Part shown: positions 1 through 7,760 of the stretch, in pieces | Layout: each line of letters opens with the position of its first letter | Position numbering within the stretch: the first letter of the stretch is position 1 | Source: Buttiauxella sp035271705 | GTDB lineage: Bacteria; Pseudomonadota; Gammaproteobacteria; Enterobacterales; Enterobacteriaceae | Assembly (NCBI RefSeq): GCF_035271705.1 | Contig: NZ_DATERI010000015.1 | Span: forward strand, 1-35,514 | Length of the DNA stretch: 35,514 nt | Direction of reading: 5' to 3' | Notes under the pieces: generated by a model | Databases searched by the model: none | What the model saw: the letters and a program-made list of their open reading frames with translations, nothing else | What the model was told of the DNA's origin: nothing | Position numbers and translations under genes: made by a program

Positions 1-186
1 CTCATCTGTCGAAGCTTCTTTTTGCGCCACCAGCATGATTTTTTTATCATGATCCATGGCCGCTTCCAGGCAACGAATGGATTTTTCTCGCCCGACAAAC
101 AGTGGAATTACCATGTGCGGATAAACCACCACATCGCGCAATGGCAATACGGGGATTTCAATGCGTTCAGAACGCTCAGGATTCAT
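1..186 (-). CDS. lon: Lon ATP-dependent protease, N-terminal fragment (cut by window edge)
   Basis: The first 62 codons of Lon, the AAA+ serine protease that degrades misfolded and regulatory proteins in the cytoplasm, read on the minus strand and run off the left edge. The visible residues begin MNPERSERIEIPVLPLRDVV and are the beta-rich N-terminal substrate-binding LON domain; the ATPase and protease domains lie outside the window. The ATG (184-186) follows an AGAGAGAG purine tract that serves as ribosome-binding site. The gene has its own heat-shock promoter at 457-484 and does not need read-through from clpX, which ends in a terminator. The leader is unusually long because it contains an ERIC element. 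Identity is certain from the N-terminus and the clpP-clpX-lon order. Confidence 0.97.
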   Translation of the reverse strand, partial: MNPERSERIEIPVLPLRDVVVYPHMVIPLFVGREKSIRCLEAAMDHDKKIMLVAQKEASTDE

Positions 187-233
187 AGAGCTCTCTCTTA
201 GTTTAATTTCCGCCAGGTGATGGGGCAATGCCC

Positions 234-358
234 TTACCCTTCATCTTTCAAGTTACAGATGCGTTAGCTACTCTCGCTCACCCTAATCACTTACCTGAGT
301 AAGCTCATCGGGATTTTCTCGTTTGCCGCCTTCCTGCACCTTGAAATCTATTGGGTAA
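234..358 (-). repeat. ERIC/IRU element in the lon leader
   Basis: A 125-bp imperfect palindrome with ends TTACCC (234-239) and GGGTAA (353-358). The core, read on the minus strand, has GTAAGTGATTAGGGTGAGCG, close to the ERIC2 consensus core. It lies downstream of the lon sigma-32 promoter, so it is transcribed as part of the lon leader and can fold into a long hairpin in the mRNA. It is in the opposite window orientation to the other full-length copies but sense with respect to lon. Confidence 0.9.
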
Positions 359-456
359 GCCCCCTATATCTCTCAATTTCTCAGTAAGTCGCTAAACGAA
401 CGCACCTGTGGTTTCAAGAATGACGAATTTCATGGCATCGCCAACAAGTAAGTCAG

Positions 457-484
457 TATATGGGGATGTTTCCCGAGCATTCAA
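457..484 (-). promoter_or_regulatory. Sigma-32 heat-shock promoter of lon
   Basis: On the minus strand, TTGAAT (479-484) is followed after 13 bases by CCCCATATA (457-465). This matches the RpoH consensus CTTGAAA-N11-16-CCCCATNT and the known position and sequence of the E. coli lon heat-shock promoter. Transcription should start near 448, giving a leader of about 260 nt. Confidence 0.88.
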
Positions 485-504
485 TGCCAGGAATGAAGGA
501 AAAA

Positions 505-533
505 CAAAAGGGGGATATAAATCCCCCTTTTTA
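505..533 (-). terminator. Rho-independent terminator after clpX
   Basis: The stem AAAAGGGGGAT / ATCCCCCTTTT has a short A/T loop and T-rich sequence on both sides. On the minus strand it ends clpX (stop at 561) and separates it from the lon promoter immediately downstream. It is symmetric, so it could also stop transcripts entering from lon antisense. Confidence 0.88.
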
Positions 534-560
534 TACTAACCGACTGGTTATTTTGGCGAA

Positions 561-1835
561 TTATTCACCGGATGCTTGTTGCGCTTCCGGTTTACCATAA
601 ATTAATAATGGCTTGCTTTGACCTTCGATGACGGATTCGTCAATCACCACTTTCTCGACATCTTCCATTGAAGGAAGATCGTACATGGTATCCAGCAATG
701 CACCTTCAACGATAGAACGCAGACCACGAGCACCGGTTTTACGTGCCATGGCTTTCTTAGCAATAGCATCCAGCGCTTCGTCACGGAATTCCAGGTCCAC
801 ACCTTCCAGATTGAACAACGCCTGGTATTGCTTAGTCAGGGCGTTTTTCGGCTCTTTCAGGATTTGAATCAGCGCGTCTTCGCTCAGCTCAGTCAGCGTA
901 GCAACGACTGGCAAACGACCGATAAACTCAGGGATCAGACCAAATTTGATCAAATCTTCTGGCTCGACCTGGCCTAATAACTGCCCTTCTGTCGCCTTCT
1001 GAGATTTACCTTTCACGGTCGCACCAAAGCCGATACCGGAACCGGTTTCAACGCGGTTGGCGATAACTTTATCGAGGCCTGCAAATGCGCCGCCACAGAT
1101 GAACAGAATCTTAGAGGTATCAACCTGCAAAAACTCTTGCTGTGGATGCTTACGACCACCCTGTGGTGGAACCGCCGCAACAGTACCTTCGATAAGTTTC
1201 AGCAACGCCTGCTGCACACCTTCACCAGACACATCACGGGTGATGGACGGGTTGTCAGATTTGCGGGAGATTTTGTCGATCTCATCGATATACACGATAC
1301 CGCGCTGTGCTTTCTGCACATCGTAATCACATTTTTGCAGCAGTTTCTGGATGATGTTTTCTACGTCTTCACCCACGTAACCCGCTTCGGTTAACGTGGT
1401 AGCATCTGCCATGGTGAATGGAACATCCAGCAAACGCGCCAGGGTTTCAGCCAGCAGGGTTTTCCCGCTGCCCGTCGGCCCGATGAGCAGAATGTTACTT
1501 TTGCCCAGTTCGATTCCGTTGGTGGTATCACCGTTACGCAGACGTTTGTAATGGTTATAAACCGCAACCGCCAGGACTTTCTTAGCCTGTTCCTGACCGA
1601 TGACATAATCATCGAGATGGTGACGGATTTCATGCGGAGTCGGCAGCGCGCTACGTTCGCGATGTGGCGCGACTTCTTTGATCTCTTCGCGAATAATGTC
1701 GTTACATAAATCGACACACTCATCGCAGATATACACTGACGGCCCGGCAATCAGTTTACGCACTTCATGCTGGCTTTTGCCGCAAAAAGAGCAGTACAGT
1801 AATTTGCCTGAACCGTCTTTGCGCTTATCTGTCAT
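561..1835 (-). CDS. clpX: ClpX, ATP-dependent unfoldase subunit of ClpXP
   Basis: AAA+ hexameric unfoldase that recognises tagged or native substrates, unfolds them and feeds them into ClpP in the cytoplasm. The protein is 424 residues, the E. coli length. It has an N-terminal zinc-binding domain with C15, C18, C37 and C40, Walker A GPTGSGKT at 119-126, the substrate-gripping pore loop GYVG with Y153, the Walker B segment IVYIDEIDK near 180, the ClpP-docking IGF loop near 268 and a sensor-2 GARGLR motif. The reading frame extends 16 codons further upstream; I chose the ATG at 1833-1835 because AAAGAGGT precedes it and the residues from MTDKRKDG match the family start. It lies 131 bases after clpP on the same strand and is probably cotranscribed, with a possible weak promoter in the gap. 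Confidence 0.98.
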   Translation of the reverse strand: MTDKRKDGSGKLLYCSFCGKSQHEVRKLIAGPSVYICDECVDLCNDIIREEIKEVAPHRERSALPTPHEIRHHLDDYVIGQEQAKKVLAVAVYNHYKRLRNGDTTNGIELGKSNILLIGPTGSGKTLLAETLARLLDVPFTMADATTLTEAGYVGEDVENIIQKLLQKCDYDVQKAQRGIVYIDEIDKISRKSDNPSITRDVSGEGVQQALLKLIEGTVAAVPPQGGRKHPQQEFLQVDTSKILFICGGAFAGLDKVIANRVETGSGIGFGATVKGKSQKATEGQLLGQVEPEDLIKFGLIPEFIGRLPVVATLTELSEDALIQILKEPKNALTKQYQALFNLEGVDLEFRDEALDAIAKKAMARKTGARGLRSIVEGALLDTMYDLPSMEDVEKVVIDESVIEGQSKPLLIYGKPEAQQASGE

Positions 1836-1966
1836 CGGTAAAACCTCTTTTTTGTTTCTTTGCACCGTACAAGTCCGGCACAAGTGCCATTCTACGGCGC
1901 AGCCAATCGTAAGCGCGCCAGGAGCCGCTACTTCAACTATAGTATATGGCTCACTGTTTTCGGGCG

Positions 1967-2590
1967 TTAGCTACGGTGAGTCAGGATTGAGTCAACTAAT
2001 CCGTACTCTACCGCCTCGTTTGCAGCGAGGAAACGGTCACGCTCGGTGTCTCTTTCGATTTCTTCCAGAGACTTACCAGTATGTTGCGCCATGAGTTCGT
2101 TCATACGAGCTTTCACTTTCAGAATTTCGCGCGCATGGATTTCGATATCCGTTGCTTGACCCTGATAGCCACCCAGCGGCTGGTGAATCATCACTCGTGA
2201 GTTCGGCAAGCAGAAACGCTTACCTTTAGCCCCAGCGGTCAGCAGGAAAGCGCCCATAGAGCAGGCTTGTCCCATACAAATAGTGCTGACATCTGGTTTA
2301 ATAAATTGCATCGTATCGTAGATAGACATACCGGCAGTAATGACACCACCTGGTGAGTTGATGTAGAGATAGATGTCTTTTTCTGGGTTTTCTGCTTCCA
2401 GAAACAGCATCTGCGCCACAATCAGGTTAGCCATGTGGTCTTCGACCTGGCCTGTCATAAAGATGACACGTTCCTTGAGCAGACGGGAATAGATATCGTA
2501 TGAACGCTCGCCACGCGATGTCTGTTCAACAACCATCGGCACCAGGGCCATATGGGGTGCAAATTGATCTCTTTCGCCACTGTATGACAT
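1967..2590 (-). CDS. clpP: ClpP, proteolytic subunit of ClpXP/ClpAP
   Basis: Tetradecameric serine peptidase that forms the degradation chamber for ClpX and ClpA. The protein is 207 residues, equal to E. coli, including the short autocleaved propeptide (mature N-terminus near ALVPMV). The catalytic triad is visible as S111, H136 and D185. The residue before the nucleophile is cysteine (GQACSMGAF), where E. coli has alanine; the cysteine form occurs in some other proteobacterial ClpP proteins. The ATG is preceded by CAGGAGACGGAA. The gene is expressed from the sigma-32 promoter at 2736-2764 and leads the clpP-clpX operon. Confidence 0.98.
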   Translation of the reverse strand: MSYSGERDQFAPHMALVPMVVEQTSRGERSYDIYSRLLKERVIFMTGQVEDHMANLIVAQMLFLEAENPEKDIYLYINSPGGVITAGMSIYDTMQFIKPDVSTICMGQACSMGAFLLTAGAKGKRFCLPNSRVMIHQPLGGYQGQATDIEIHAREILKVKARMNELMAQHTGKSLEEIERDTERDRFLAANEAVEYGLVDSILTHRS

Positions 2591-2735
2591 TTCCGTCTCC
2601 TGGAATAATTAAGCCTTCGATACCTGTTCACTGATTCTACTTGAGACGATAAAAGAAGACTACGCTCCTTGCGCCTCGCAACCTTAATTGGACGGATTAT
2701 CAGTCAGGGGTCCTATTTTTGAGCCATACCCGTAT

Positions 2736-2764
2736 TTATGGGGATGACCTTACCCTGTTTCAAG
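2736..2764 (-). promoter_or_regulatory. Sigma-32 heat-shock promoter of clpPX
   Basis: On the minus strand the sequence is CTTGAAA (2758-2764), 14 bases, then CCCCATAA (2736-2743). The -35 element is a perfect RpoH match and the -10 is near perfect. It lies about 145 bases upstream of the clpP ATG and accounts for heat induction of clpP-clpX, as known in E. coli. Confidence 0.88.
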
Positions 2765-2834
2765 CATAACAACCTTTTCTTGTTACGCTAACCCTGAAAC
2801 TGCGTTTTATTGATGGATTTTCAGGGTCTCAGTG

Positions 2835-2869
2835 ATAAAAAAAGCCCGCCACCTGTGGGTGACGGGCTT
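2835..2869 (-). terminator. Rho-independent terminator after tig
   Basis: On the minus strand an AAGCCCGTCACC / GGTGGCGGGCTT stem with a 3-4 nt loop is followed by a run of T residues. It lies 40 bases after the tig stop codon and isolates tig from the clpP promoter. Confidence 0.9.
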
Positions 2870-2908
2870 GATGCAGCAATATTTTGGCGATGATGCCAAA
2901 AATTATGC

Positions 2909-4207
2909 TTACGCTTGTTGGTTCATCAGTTCGCTAAAGGTAGTCGCTTTTTCAGAAACTTTCGCTTTAGACAGTACTGCTTCAACAGCTTGTTCTTCCA
3001 GAGCAACATTACGCATGTTGTCCATCAGTTCTTTGTTTTTGCCGTAAAACTCGACAACTTCAGTCGGATCTTCGTAGGCAGAAGCCATTTCTTCGATCAG
3101 ACCTTTAACGCGTTCTTCGTCAGCTTTCAGCTCGTGGGTACGAATAACTTCACCCAGCAGCAGACCAACAACAACACGACGTTTAGCTTGTTCTTCGAAC
3201 AATTCACGTGGCAGTTCCAACGCTTGTTTCTCGTTGCCACCAAAACGCTGTGCAGCCTGGCGACGCAGAACGTCGATTTCGCTGTCGATCAGTGCAGCTG
3301 GAACGTCGATGTTGTTCGCATCAACCAGACCGTCGATTGCTTGAGACTTGATGCGGTTACGCACCGCGCCTTTCAGCTCACGATCCATGTTTTTACGCAC
3401 TTCGGTACGCAGGCCAGCAACAGAACCATCAGCCACGCCGAAACGCTTGATGAACTCTTCAGTAAATTCTGGCAGTTCACGCTCTTCAACTTTCTTCAGA
3501 ACGATGTCGAACTTAGCCGCTTTACCTTTCAGGTTTTCAGCGTGGTAATCTTCTGGGAAAGTCACTTCGATAGTGAATTCTTCAGAAGCTTTGTGACCAA
3601 CCAGCGCGTCTTCGAAGCCTGGGATCATACGACCCTGGCCCATTGCCAGTACGAAGTCAGACGCTTTGCCGCCTTCGAATACTTCGCCGTCAACAGAACC
3701 GGTGAAGTCGATGGTTACACGGTCTTCAGCAGTAACTGGCGCTTCTGAATCTTTCCAGGTCGCCTGCTGCTTGCGCAGAGTGTCCAGCATTGCATCAACG
3801 TCTTCGTCAGTCACTTCAACAACCGGTTTTTCAACTTCGATTGCATCCAGACCTTGCAGCTCAACTTCTGGGTACACTTCAAACTCAACCGCATAGGTGA
3901 AGTCTTCGCCCAGCTTGTATTCGCCTGGAACGTAGTTCGGTGCACCTGCTGGATTGATTTTTTCTTTGATGATCGCGTCAACGAAGTTGCGGCTCATCAG
4001 TTCGCCCAACACGTCCTGGCGAACAGAAGCGCCATAGCGTTGTGCGATAACAGTCATCGGCACTTTTCCTTTACGGAAACCGTCGATACGGGCTTTCTTT
4101 GCCACGTTGACCAGCTCGCTTTTTACAGCGGTTTCGATGCTGTCTGCAGCGATAGTAATCGTGAGACGGCGGCCAAGGCCCTGAGTGGTTTCAACTGAAA
4201 CTTGCAT
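2909..4207 (-). CDS. tig: Trigger factor, ribosome-bound chaperone and prolyl isomerase
   Basis: Trigger factor binds ribosomal protein L23 at the tunnel exit and shelters nascent chains. The 432-residue length equals E. coli. The N-terminal ribosome-binding domain carries the signature GFRKGKVP at 43-50. The FKBP-like peptidyl-prolyl isomerase domain spans about 150-245 (DFTGSVDGEVFEGG and the following GMIPGFE-like strand). The helical C-terminal arms follow and end TFSELMNQQA. The start ATG (4205-4207) is preceded by a TGAGGTAACAAG ribosome-binding region. It has its own promoter at 4352-4380 and a terminator at 2835-2869, so it is a single-gene unit. Confidence 0.98.
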   Translation of the reverse strand: MQVSVETTQGLGRRLTITIAADSIETAVKSELVNVAKKARIDGFRKGKVPMTVIAQRYGASVRQDVLGELMSRNFVDAIIKEKINPAGAPNYVPGEYKLGEDFTYAVEFEVYPEVELQGLDAIEVEKPVVEVTDEDVDAMLDTLRKQQATWKDSEAPVTAEDRVTIDFTGSVDGEVFEGGKASDFVLAMGQGRMIPGFEDALVGHKASEEFTIEVTFPEDYHAENLKGKAAKFDIVLKKVEERELPEFTEEFIKRFGVADGSVAGLRTEVRKNMDRELKGAVRNRIKSQAIDGLVDANNIDVPAALIDSEIDVLRRQAAQRFGGNEKQALELPRELFEEQAKRRVVVGLLLGEVIRTHELKADEERVKGLIEEMASAYEDPTEVVEFYGKNKELMDNMRNVALEEQAVEAVLSKAKVSEKATTFSELMNQQA

Positions 4208-4351
4208 CTTGTTACCTCAAAAAATCACAGTGCTCGGTCAACTCTGGAAGCGCTCAATTGCGTTTCACAGAACCGGGATGCCTTCTGAATCAGAATCACA
4301 TTCCCTGTCGTCAGAATCGTCCCGAAGACATTCCGAAAAATAAGACGCAGC

Positions 4352-4380
4352 ATTATAGCGGCATCACCAAGGTGAGTCGA
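4352..4380 (-). promoter_or_regulatory. Sigma-70 promoter of tig
   Basis: On the minus strand a perfect TATAAT (4352-4357) lies 17 bases downstream of TCGACT (4375-4380), a 4/6 match to TTGACA. Transcription should start near 4345, leaving a leader of about 138 nt before the tig ATG. Confidence 0.7.
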
Positions 4381-4470
4381 GAACGGCAACACAGTGTTGC
4401 TGCGGCCCTTTTCACAGTTCTTTTGGATTTATTGCCCACCCCTTGAAACAACAAGGGCAATTTCAGACAA

Positions 4471-4497
4471 AACAAAACGGCCCGCAGGCCGTTTTAT
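4471..4497 (-). terminator. Rho-independent terminator after bolA
   Basis: The stem AAAACGGCC / GGCCGTTTT with a short CGCA loop ends the bolA transcript on the minus strand about 65 bases after its stop codon. A/T-rich flanks on both sides make it potentially bidirectional. Confidence 0.8.
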
Positions 4498-4563
4498 AAA
4501 ACACGATTCATATACCGCAACATAAAGGAAAAGTTCCCTAAGTTGCAAGCCTGAAGGTTAACT

Positions 4564-4881
4564 TCAGGCGATTGTTCCTGCTCCACGGCAAGGTGGAGAG
4601 GCGAAAATTGTATCGTGCAACCCCTCCCATTCCTTAATGGTGTAGGTGTGCAGAGCCAACGCATGAACAGTGGTAGAGAGTTCGGCACTTAAGGTGCCGT
4701 AAATCATACGATGGCGTTTTAAGAAACGCTCACCAGCGAAACGGTCACTCACAAGAACCACTTTGAAATGGCTCTCTGAACCCGCCGGGACATTGTGCCG
4801 ATAGCTTTCATCCACGACTTCCAGGAACACGGGTTCAAACGCTGCCCTTAATTTTGATTCTATTTGCTCGCGCATCATCAT
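4564..4881 (-). CDS. bolA: BolA, stress and stationary-phase regulator/Fe-S adaptor
   Basis: BolA-family protein that affects cell shape, biofilm and penicillin-binding protein expression and interacts with monothiol glutaredoxin in iron-sulfur handling. The product is 105 residues with the conserved ESHFKVVLVSDRF...RHRMIY core and the C-terminal SPPCRGAG motif. The frame opens 12 codons further upstream. Three consecutive ATGs (4881, 4878, 4875) are possible. I chose the first because GAGGAG sits 7 bases before it and this gives the family length of 105. It stands alone between its gearbox-like promoter (4928-4957) and its terminator (4471-4497). Confidence 0.95.
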   Translation of the reverse strand: MMMREQIESKLRAAFEPVFLEVVDESYRHNVPAGSESHFKVVLVSDRFAGERFLKRHRMIYGTLSAELSTTVHALALHTYTIKEWEGLHDTIFASPPCRGAGTIA

Positions 4882-5186
4882 GAACTTACTCCTCGACTGC
4901 GTAGAGATGCCACTCATCCCTTTAAATCTTAGCCGCTTTTGGCCCTTTTAATAACAGAATGACAACAATTATTTAGCTTTCGTCTGATTTTCTTATCCAG
5001 GGCCCTGTAGATTAATATGATTACGGCACAAATCGAGGGCAAAATGGTCAGATAGCTCTGCAACCGCTTAGAAAAAGCGCAACGCGATGAAATTACGTGC
5101 GTTAACTGCTTCCACTAGGCACGCGCAGTGTTATGATGGCGTGATTTTTTATCTGCCTGCCCCTTGAGTACATTGAGATAGCGAAC
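4882..5186. other. bolA-yajG divergent intergenic region
   Basis: This 305-base spacer separates divergent bolA and yajG. It contains the gearbox-like bolA promoter (4928-4957). On the yajG side I see a TATGAT hexamer near 5133 that could be a -10 element, but no convincing -35. There is no ERIC element and no other gene. Confidence 0.6.
4928..4957 (-). promoter_or_regulatory. Gearbox-like promoter of bolA
   Basis: On the minus strand CTGTTA (4952-4957), 16 bases, then CGGCTAAG (4928-4935). This resembles the gearbox consensus (CTGCAA then CGGCAAGT) described for the growth-phase-dependent E. coli bolA promoter. The match is partial at both boxes, so the call rests also on position. Confidence 0.5.
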
Positions 5187-5765
5187 ATGTTAAAAAAATT
5201 ATTATTCCCGTTGGTTGCCATTTTTATGCTGGCCAGCTGTGCAACCCCACCCACCACTATTGATGTTTCTCCAACTATCAGCCTGCCACAGCAAGATCCA
5301 AGTCTGATGGGCGTAACTGTGAGTATCAACGGTGCGGATCAACGCAAAGACCAGGCTCTGGCAAAAGTCACTCGTGAAAACCAATTGGTTACGCTGACTC
5401 CCTCTCGTGACCTGCGCTTCCTGCTGCAAGAAGTGCTGGAAAAACAGATGACTACCCGGGGTTATATGATTGGGCCAAACAGCCCGGTGGACTTACAAAT
5501 CATCGTAAACCAGTTGTATGCTGACGTCTCTCAAGGCAGCGTGCGTTACAACATTGCCACAAAAGCCGATATCGTGATTATTGCAACGGCAAAAAATGGC
5601 ACCAAGATGACCAAAAATTACCGTTCTAACTACAACGTAGAAGGGGCGTTCCAGGCTACCAACAAGAATATCGCCAATGCAGTAAACTCCGTATTGACTG
5701 ATACCATTGCTGATATGGCCCAGGACACCAGCGTTCATGATTTTATTAAGCAGAACGCTCGTTAA
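5187..5765 (+). CDS. yajG: YajG, predicted outer-membrane lipoprotein
   Basis: A 192-residue lipoprotein of the YajG family (role unknown). The signal peptide MLKKLLFPLVAIFMLASC ends in the lipobox LASC, with C18 as the lipidated residue; the next residue is alanine, not aspartate, which favours the outer membrane. The mature part is mixed alpha/beta with a threonine- and asparagine-rich middle and ends in FIKQNAR. It lies 48 bases upstream of ampG on the same strand with a perfect hairpin between them. The start is fixed by the signal peptide; the ribosome-binding site (GAGATAG) is weak. Confidence 0.93.
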   Translation: MLKKLLFPLVAIFMLASCATPPTTIDVSPTISLPQQDPSLMGVTVSINGADQRKDQALAKVTRENQLVTLTPSRDLRFLLQEVLEKQMTTRGYMIGPNSPVDLQIIVNQLYADVSQGSVRYNIATKADIVIIATAKNGTKMTKNYRSNYNVEGAFQATNKNIANAVNSVLTDTIADMAQDTSVHDFIKQNAR

Positions 5766-5776
5766 TTAATACCCCA

Positions 5777-5803
5777 CCAGCCCGCGTCATGCGGGCTGGC
5801 TTT
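5777..5803 (+). terminator. Hairpin between yajG and ampG (terminator or attenuator)
   Basis: A perfect 9-bp stem CCAGCCCGC / GCGGGCTGG with a 5-nt loop lies 12 bases after the yajG stop and 14 bases before the ampG start. Only CTTTA follows, so termination is probably partial and some read-through into ampG is likely. Confidence 0.5.
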
Positions 5804-5813
5804 AGAGCAAAGT

Positions 5814-7289
5814 ATGCCCAACCACTACCTTCGTCTTTTTCAGCAGCCTAAATCAGCCATCCTTTTGATTTTAGGCTTTGCTTCTGGCCTCCCTCTCGCC
5901 CTCACTTCCGGCACACTTCAAGCATGGATGACGGTTGAGAACATCGATCTTAAAACCATTGGTTTCTTCTCGCTCGTTGGGCAAGCCTATGTGTTTAAGT
6001 TTCTGTGGTCGCCGATAATGGACAGATACACGCCGCCGTTGCTCGGACGTCGTCGTGGTTGGTTGCTGATTACGCAGATTCTGCTGCTGATTGCGATTGC
6101 CGGTATGGGATTTCTGGAACCCGGTTCGCAGTTGCGTTGGATGGCGGCGCTGGCCGTCATTATTGCTTTCTGTTCTGCCTCGCAAGATATCGTTTTCGAT
6201 GCCTGGAAAACGGATGTTCTCCCAGCCGAAGAACGCGGTACAGGTGCAGCAATCAGCGTCTTGGGTTATCGCCTGGCAATGCTGGTCTCTGGCGGTTTAG
6301 CCCTTTGGCTTGCGGATAGATACCTGGGCTGGCAAGGCATGTATTGGCTGATGGCAGCACTGATGTTGCCGTGTATCATCGCCACTTTATTTGCCCCAGA
6401 ACCTACAGATGCGATACCGGTCCCCAGAAGTCTGGAACAAGCGGTCGTTGCCCCGTTGCGTGATTTCTTTGGTCGCAACAATGCATGGCTGATTCTGCTG
6501 TTGATTGTGATGTACAAACTTGGCGATGCTTTCGCCATGAGTTTAACGACGACATTTTTGATTCGCGGCGTGGGCTTTGACGCCGGTGAAGTCGGCATGG
6601 TGAATAAATCGCTGGGCCTGATTGCCACAATTATTGGTGCCCTGTATGGCGGCATTCTGATGCAACGCCTGTCGCTGTTCCGCGCCTTACTGATCTTTGG
6701 CATTTTGCAGGGGGTATCCAATGCTGGTTACTGGATCCTGTCGATTACCGATAAACATATGGTCAGCATGGGAACAGCGGTTTTCTTTGAAAATCTTTGC
6801 GGCGGCATGGGCACGGCAGCATTTGTCGCGCTGCTGATGACGCTGTGTAATAAATCATTTTCTGCAACCCAATTTGCTCTGCTTTCCGCACTTTCGGCTG
6901 TGGGGCGTGTTTACGTCGGGCCGATAGCCGGTTGGTTTGTCGAAGCACAAGGCTGGCCGACATTTTACTTATTCTCGGTTGTGGCAGCCGTTCCGGGCAT
7001 TCTCTTGCTGCTGGTCTGCAAGACGACTCTGGAATACACCCAGAATAACGATAGCTTCATACCACGAAGCGAGTTTTCTTCAGCCTATCGCATTGCTCTA
7101 CGCGCCTTAATGCTGGGTTGTGGGCTTCTGACAGTCTGGCTCGTGGTGTTGATTACCAATGCAACGGGTCTGACACATTGGGCGTTCAACATCCAGTTCC
7201 TGGAATGGGGTGCATTGTTTGCTATCGGTGGGATTTTGTTTGGTGGGTTGCTTGATTATCTGGCATTACGCAAAACAGCATTAATGTAA
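5814..7289 (+). CDS. ampG: AmpG, muropeptide permease
   Basis: Inner-membrane MFS permease that imports GlcNAc-anhydroMurNAc peptides released from the cell wall, feeding peptidoglycan recycling and, where present, ampC induction. The 491-residue length equals E. coli. About 14 hydrophobic segments can be counted, starting near residue 15 (ILLILGFASGLPLAL). The cytoplasmic GRRRGW loop near 78 and the conserved SASQDIVFDAWKTDVL segment in the next loop match AmpG. The ATG at 5814 gives MPNHYLRLFQQP, aligned with the E. coli start. It is probably cotranscribed in part with yajG. Confidence 0.97.
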   Translation: MPNHYLRLFQQPKSAILLILGFASGLPLALTSGTLQAWMTVENIDLKTIGFFSLVGQAYVFKFLWSPIMDRYTPPLLGRRRGWLLITQILLLIAIAGMGFLEPGSQLRWMAALAVIIAFCSASQDIVFDAWKTDVLPAEERGTGAAISVLGYRLAMLVSGGLALWLADRYLGWQGMYWLMAALMLPCIIATLFAPEPTDAIPVPRSLEQAVVAPLRDFFGRNNAWLILLLIVMYKLGDAFAMSLTTTFLIRGVGFDAGEVGMVNKSLGLIATIIGALYGGILMQRLSLFRALLIFGILQGVSNAGYWILSITDKHMVSMGTAVFFENLCGGMGTAAFVALLMTLCNKSFSATQFALLSALSAVGRVYVGPIAGWFVEAQGWPTFYLFSVVAAVPGILLLLVCKTTLEYTQNNDSFIPRSEFSSAYRIALRALMLGCGLLTVWLVVLITNATGLTHWAFNIQFLEWGALFAIGGILFGGLLDYLALRKTALM

Positions 7290-7760
7290 CAGCCCCAGAT
7301 AAATAAAATAATAAGTTTCGCCACGTGACTACATTGTTCAATTAATAAACACCTTTTATTTATGGTGATTTATTTATCGAGAGTAAGACCCTTTTTTACA
7401 TTATTAGCAGGAAAATTATTTCCACTCTCTCTTTAACCGATTCAGCTTTTGCTGAAATTAATTTGTAGGGCCTTTCGTTTGCCAATTGATGCTAATTTGT
7501 TAAAATTATGTTTAGCAAAATGATTGGTTATACCAATTAACCTGCACTATTTATGACAGAATAGGTTTTCGTTATAACCTAGCTAGCATGCGGGCTATCT
7601 CGATGTTTTACCGTTTGTTGCTTTCTATGTGACATTGTCGGCAGAACCTAGTAACACCCCACTGACACTACGCCATTCATGTTTACAGTAATGTAACCTT
7701 CCCGTAAAATGCTTCCACACTTTAAACGACAATAGAGCTCCCAGGAATTGAGGTCGTTAA
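7290..7760. other. ampG-cyoA intergenic regulatory region
   Basis: This 471-base AT-rich spacer has no gene. The cyoA promoter is at 7682-7710. Around 7495-7560 there are several A/T-rich GTTAA-type words (GTTAAAATTA, GGTTATACCAATTAACC), plausible ArcA-binding sequence given the known ArcA control of cyo, but I cannot define individual sites. An AATAAACACC / GGTGATTTATT inverted repeat at about 7340-7372 may end ampG messages but has no U-tract. Confidence 0.5.
7682..7710 (+). promoter_or_regulatory. Sigma-70 promoter of cyoABCDE
   Basis: TTTACA (7682-7687), exactly 17 bases, then TAAAAT (7705-7710): 5/6 matches at each box. The predicted start near 7717 leaves a 44-nt leader that includes the TTGAGGT ribosome-binding site before the cyoA ATG at 7761. 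Confidence 0.75.

Larger units (their letters stand above)
187..560. other. clpX-lon intergenic region
   Basis: This 374-base spacer holds no gene. From right to left it contains the clpX terminator (505-533), the lon sigma-32 promoter (457-484), about 90 bases of leader, a complete ERIC element (234-358) and the lon ribosome-binding site. In E. coli, as I recall it, the promoter-to-ATG distance is far shorter, the difference being roughly the ERIC length. Confidence 0.8.
2591..2908. other. tig-clpP intergenic region
   Basis: This 318-base spacer has no gene. It holds the clpP ribosome-binding site, a leader of about 135 nt, the clpP sigma-32 promoter (2736-2764) and the tig terminator (2835-2869). 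Nothing else was recognised. Confidence 0.8.
4208..4563. other. bolA-tig intergenic region
   Basis: This 356-base spacer carries the tig leader (about 140 nt), the tig promoter (4352-4380) and the bolA terminator (4471-4497). A 62-codon open frame across 4258-4446 on the plus strand is antisense to the tig leader, has no ribosome-binding site and is not called. Confidence 0.75.

Noticed and set aside
561..2590. clpX internal promoter near 1930 (TATACT/TATAGT)
   Set aside because: Good -10 words are present between clpP and clpX but no matching -35 at 16-18 bases, so it is not listed as a promoter.
2915..3748. 277-codon open frame antisense to tig
   Set aside because: A shadow frame: phenylalanine- and threonine-rich composition, no ribosome-binding site, and complete overlap with the strongly conserved tig.
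4258..4446. 62-codon open frame in the tig leader region
   Set aside because: No ribosome-binding site and antisense to the tig promoter and leader; no recognisable protein features.
7474..7500. FNR site in the cyo upstream region
   Set aside because: TTGAT-N4-ATTTG has only one good half-site, so I did not call it although cyo is known to be FNR-controlled in E. coli.
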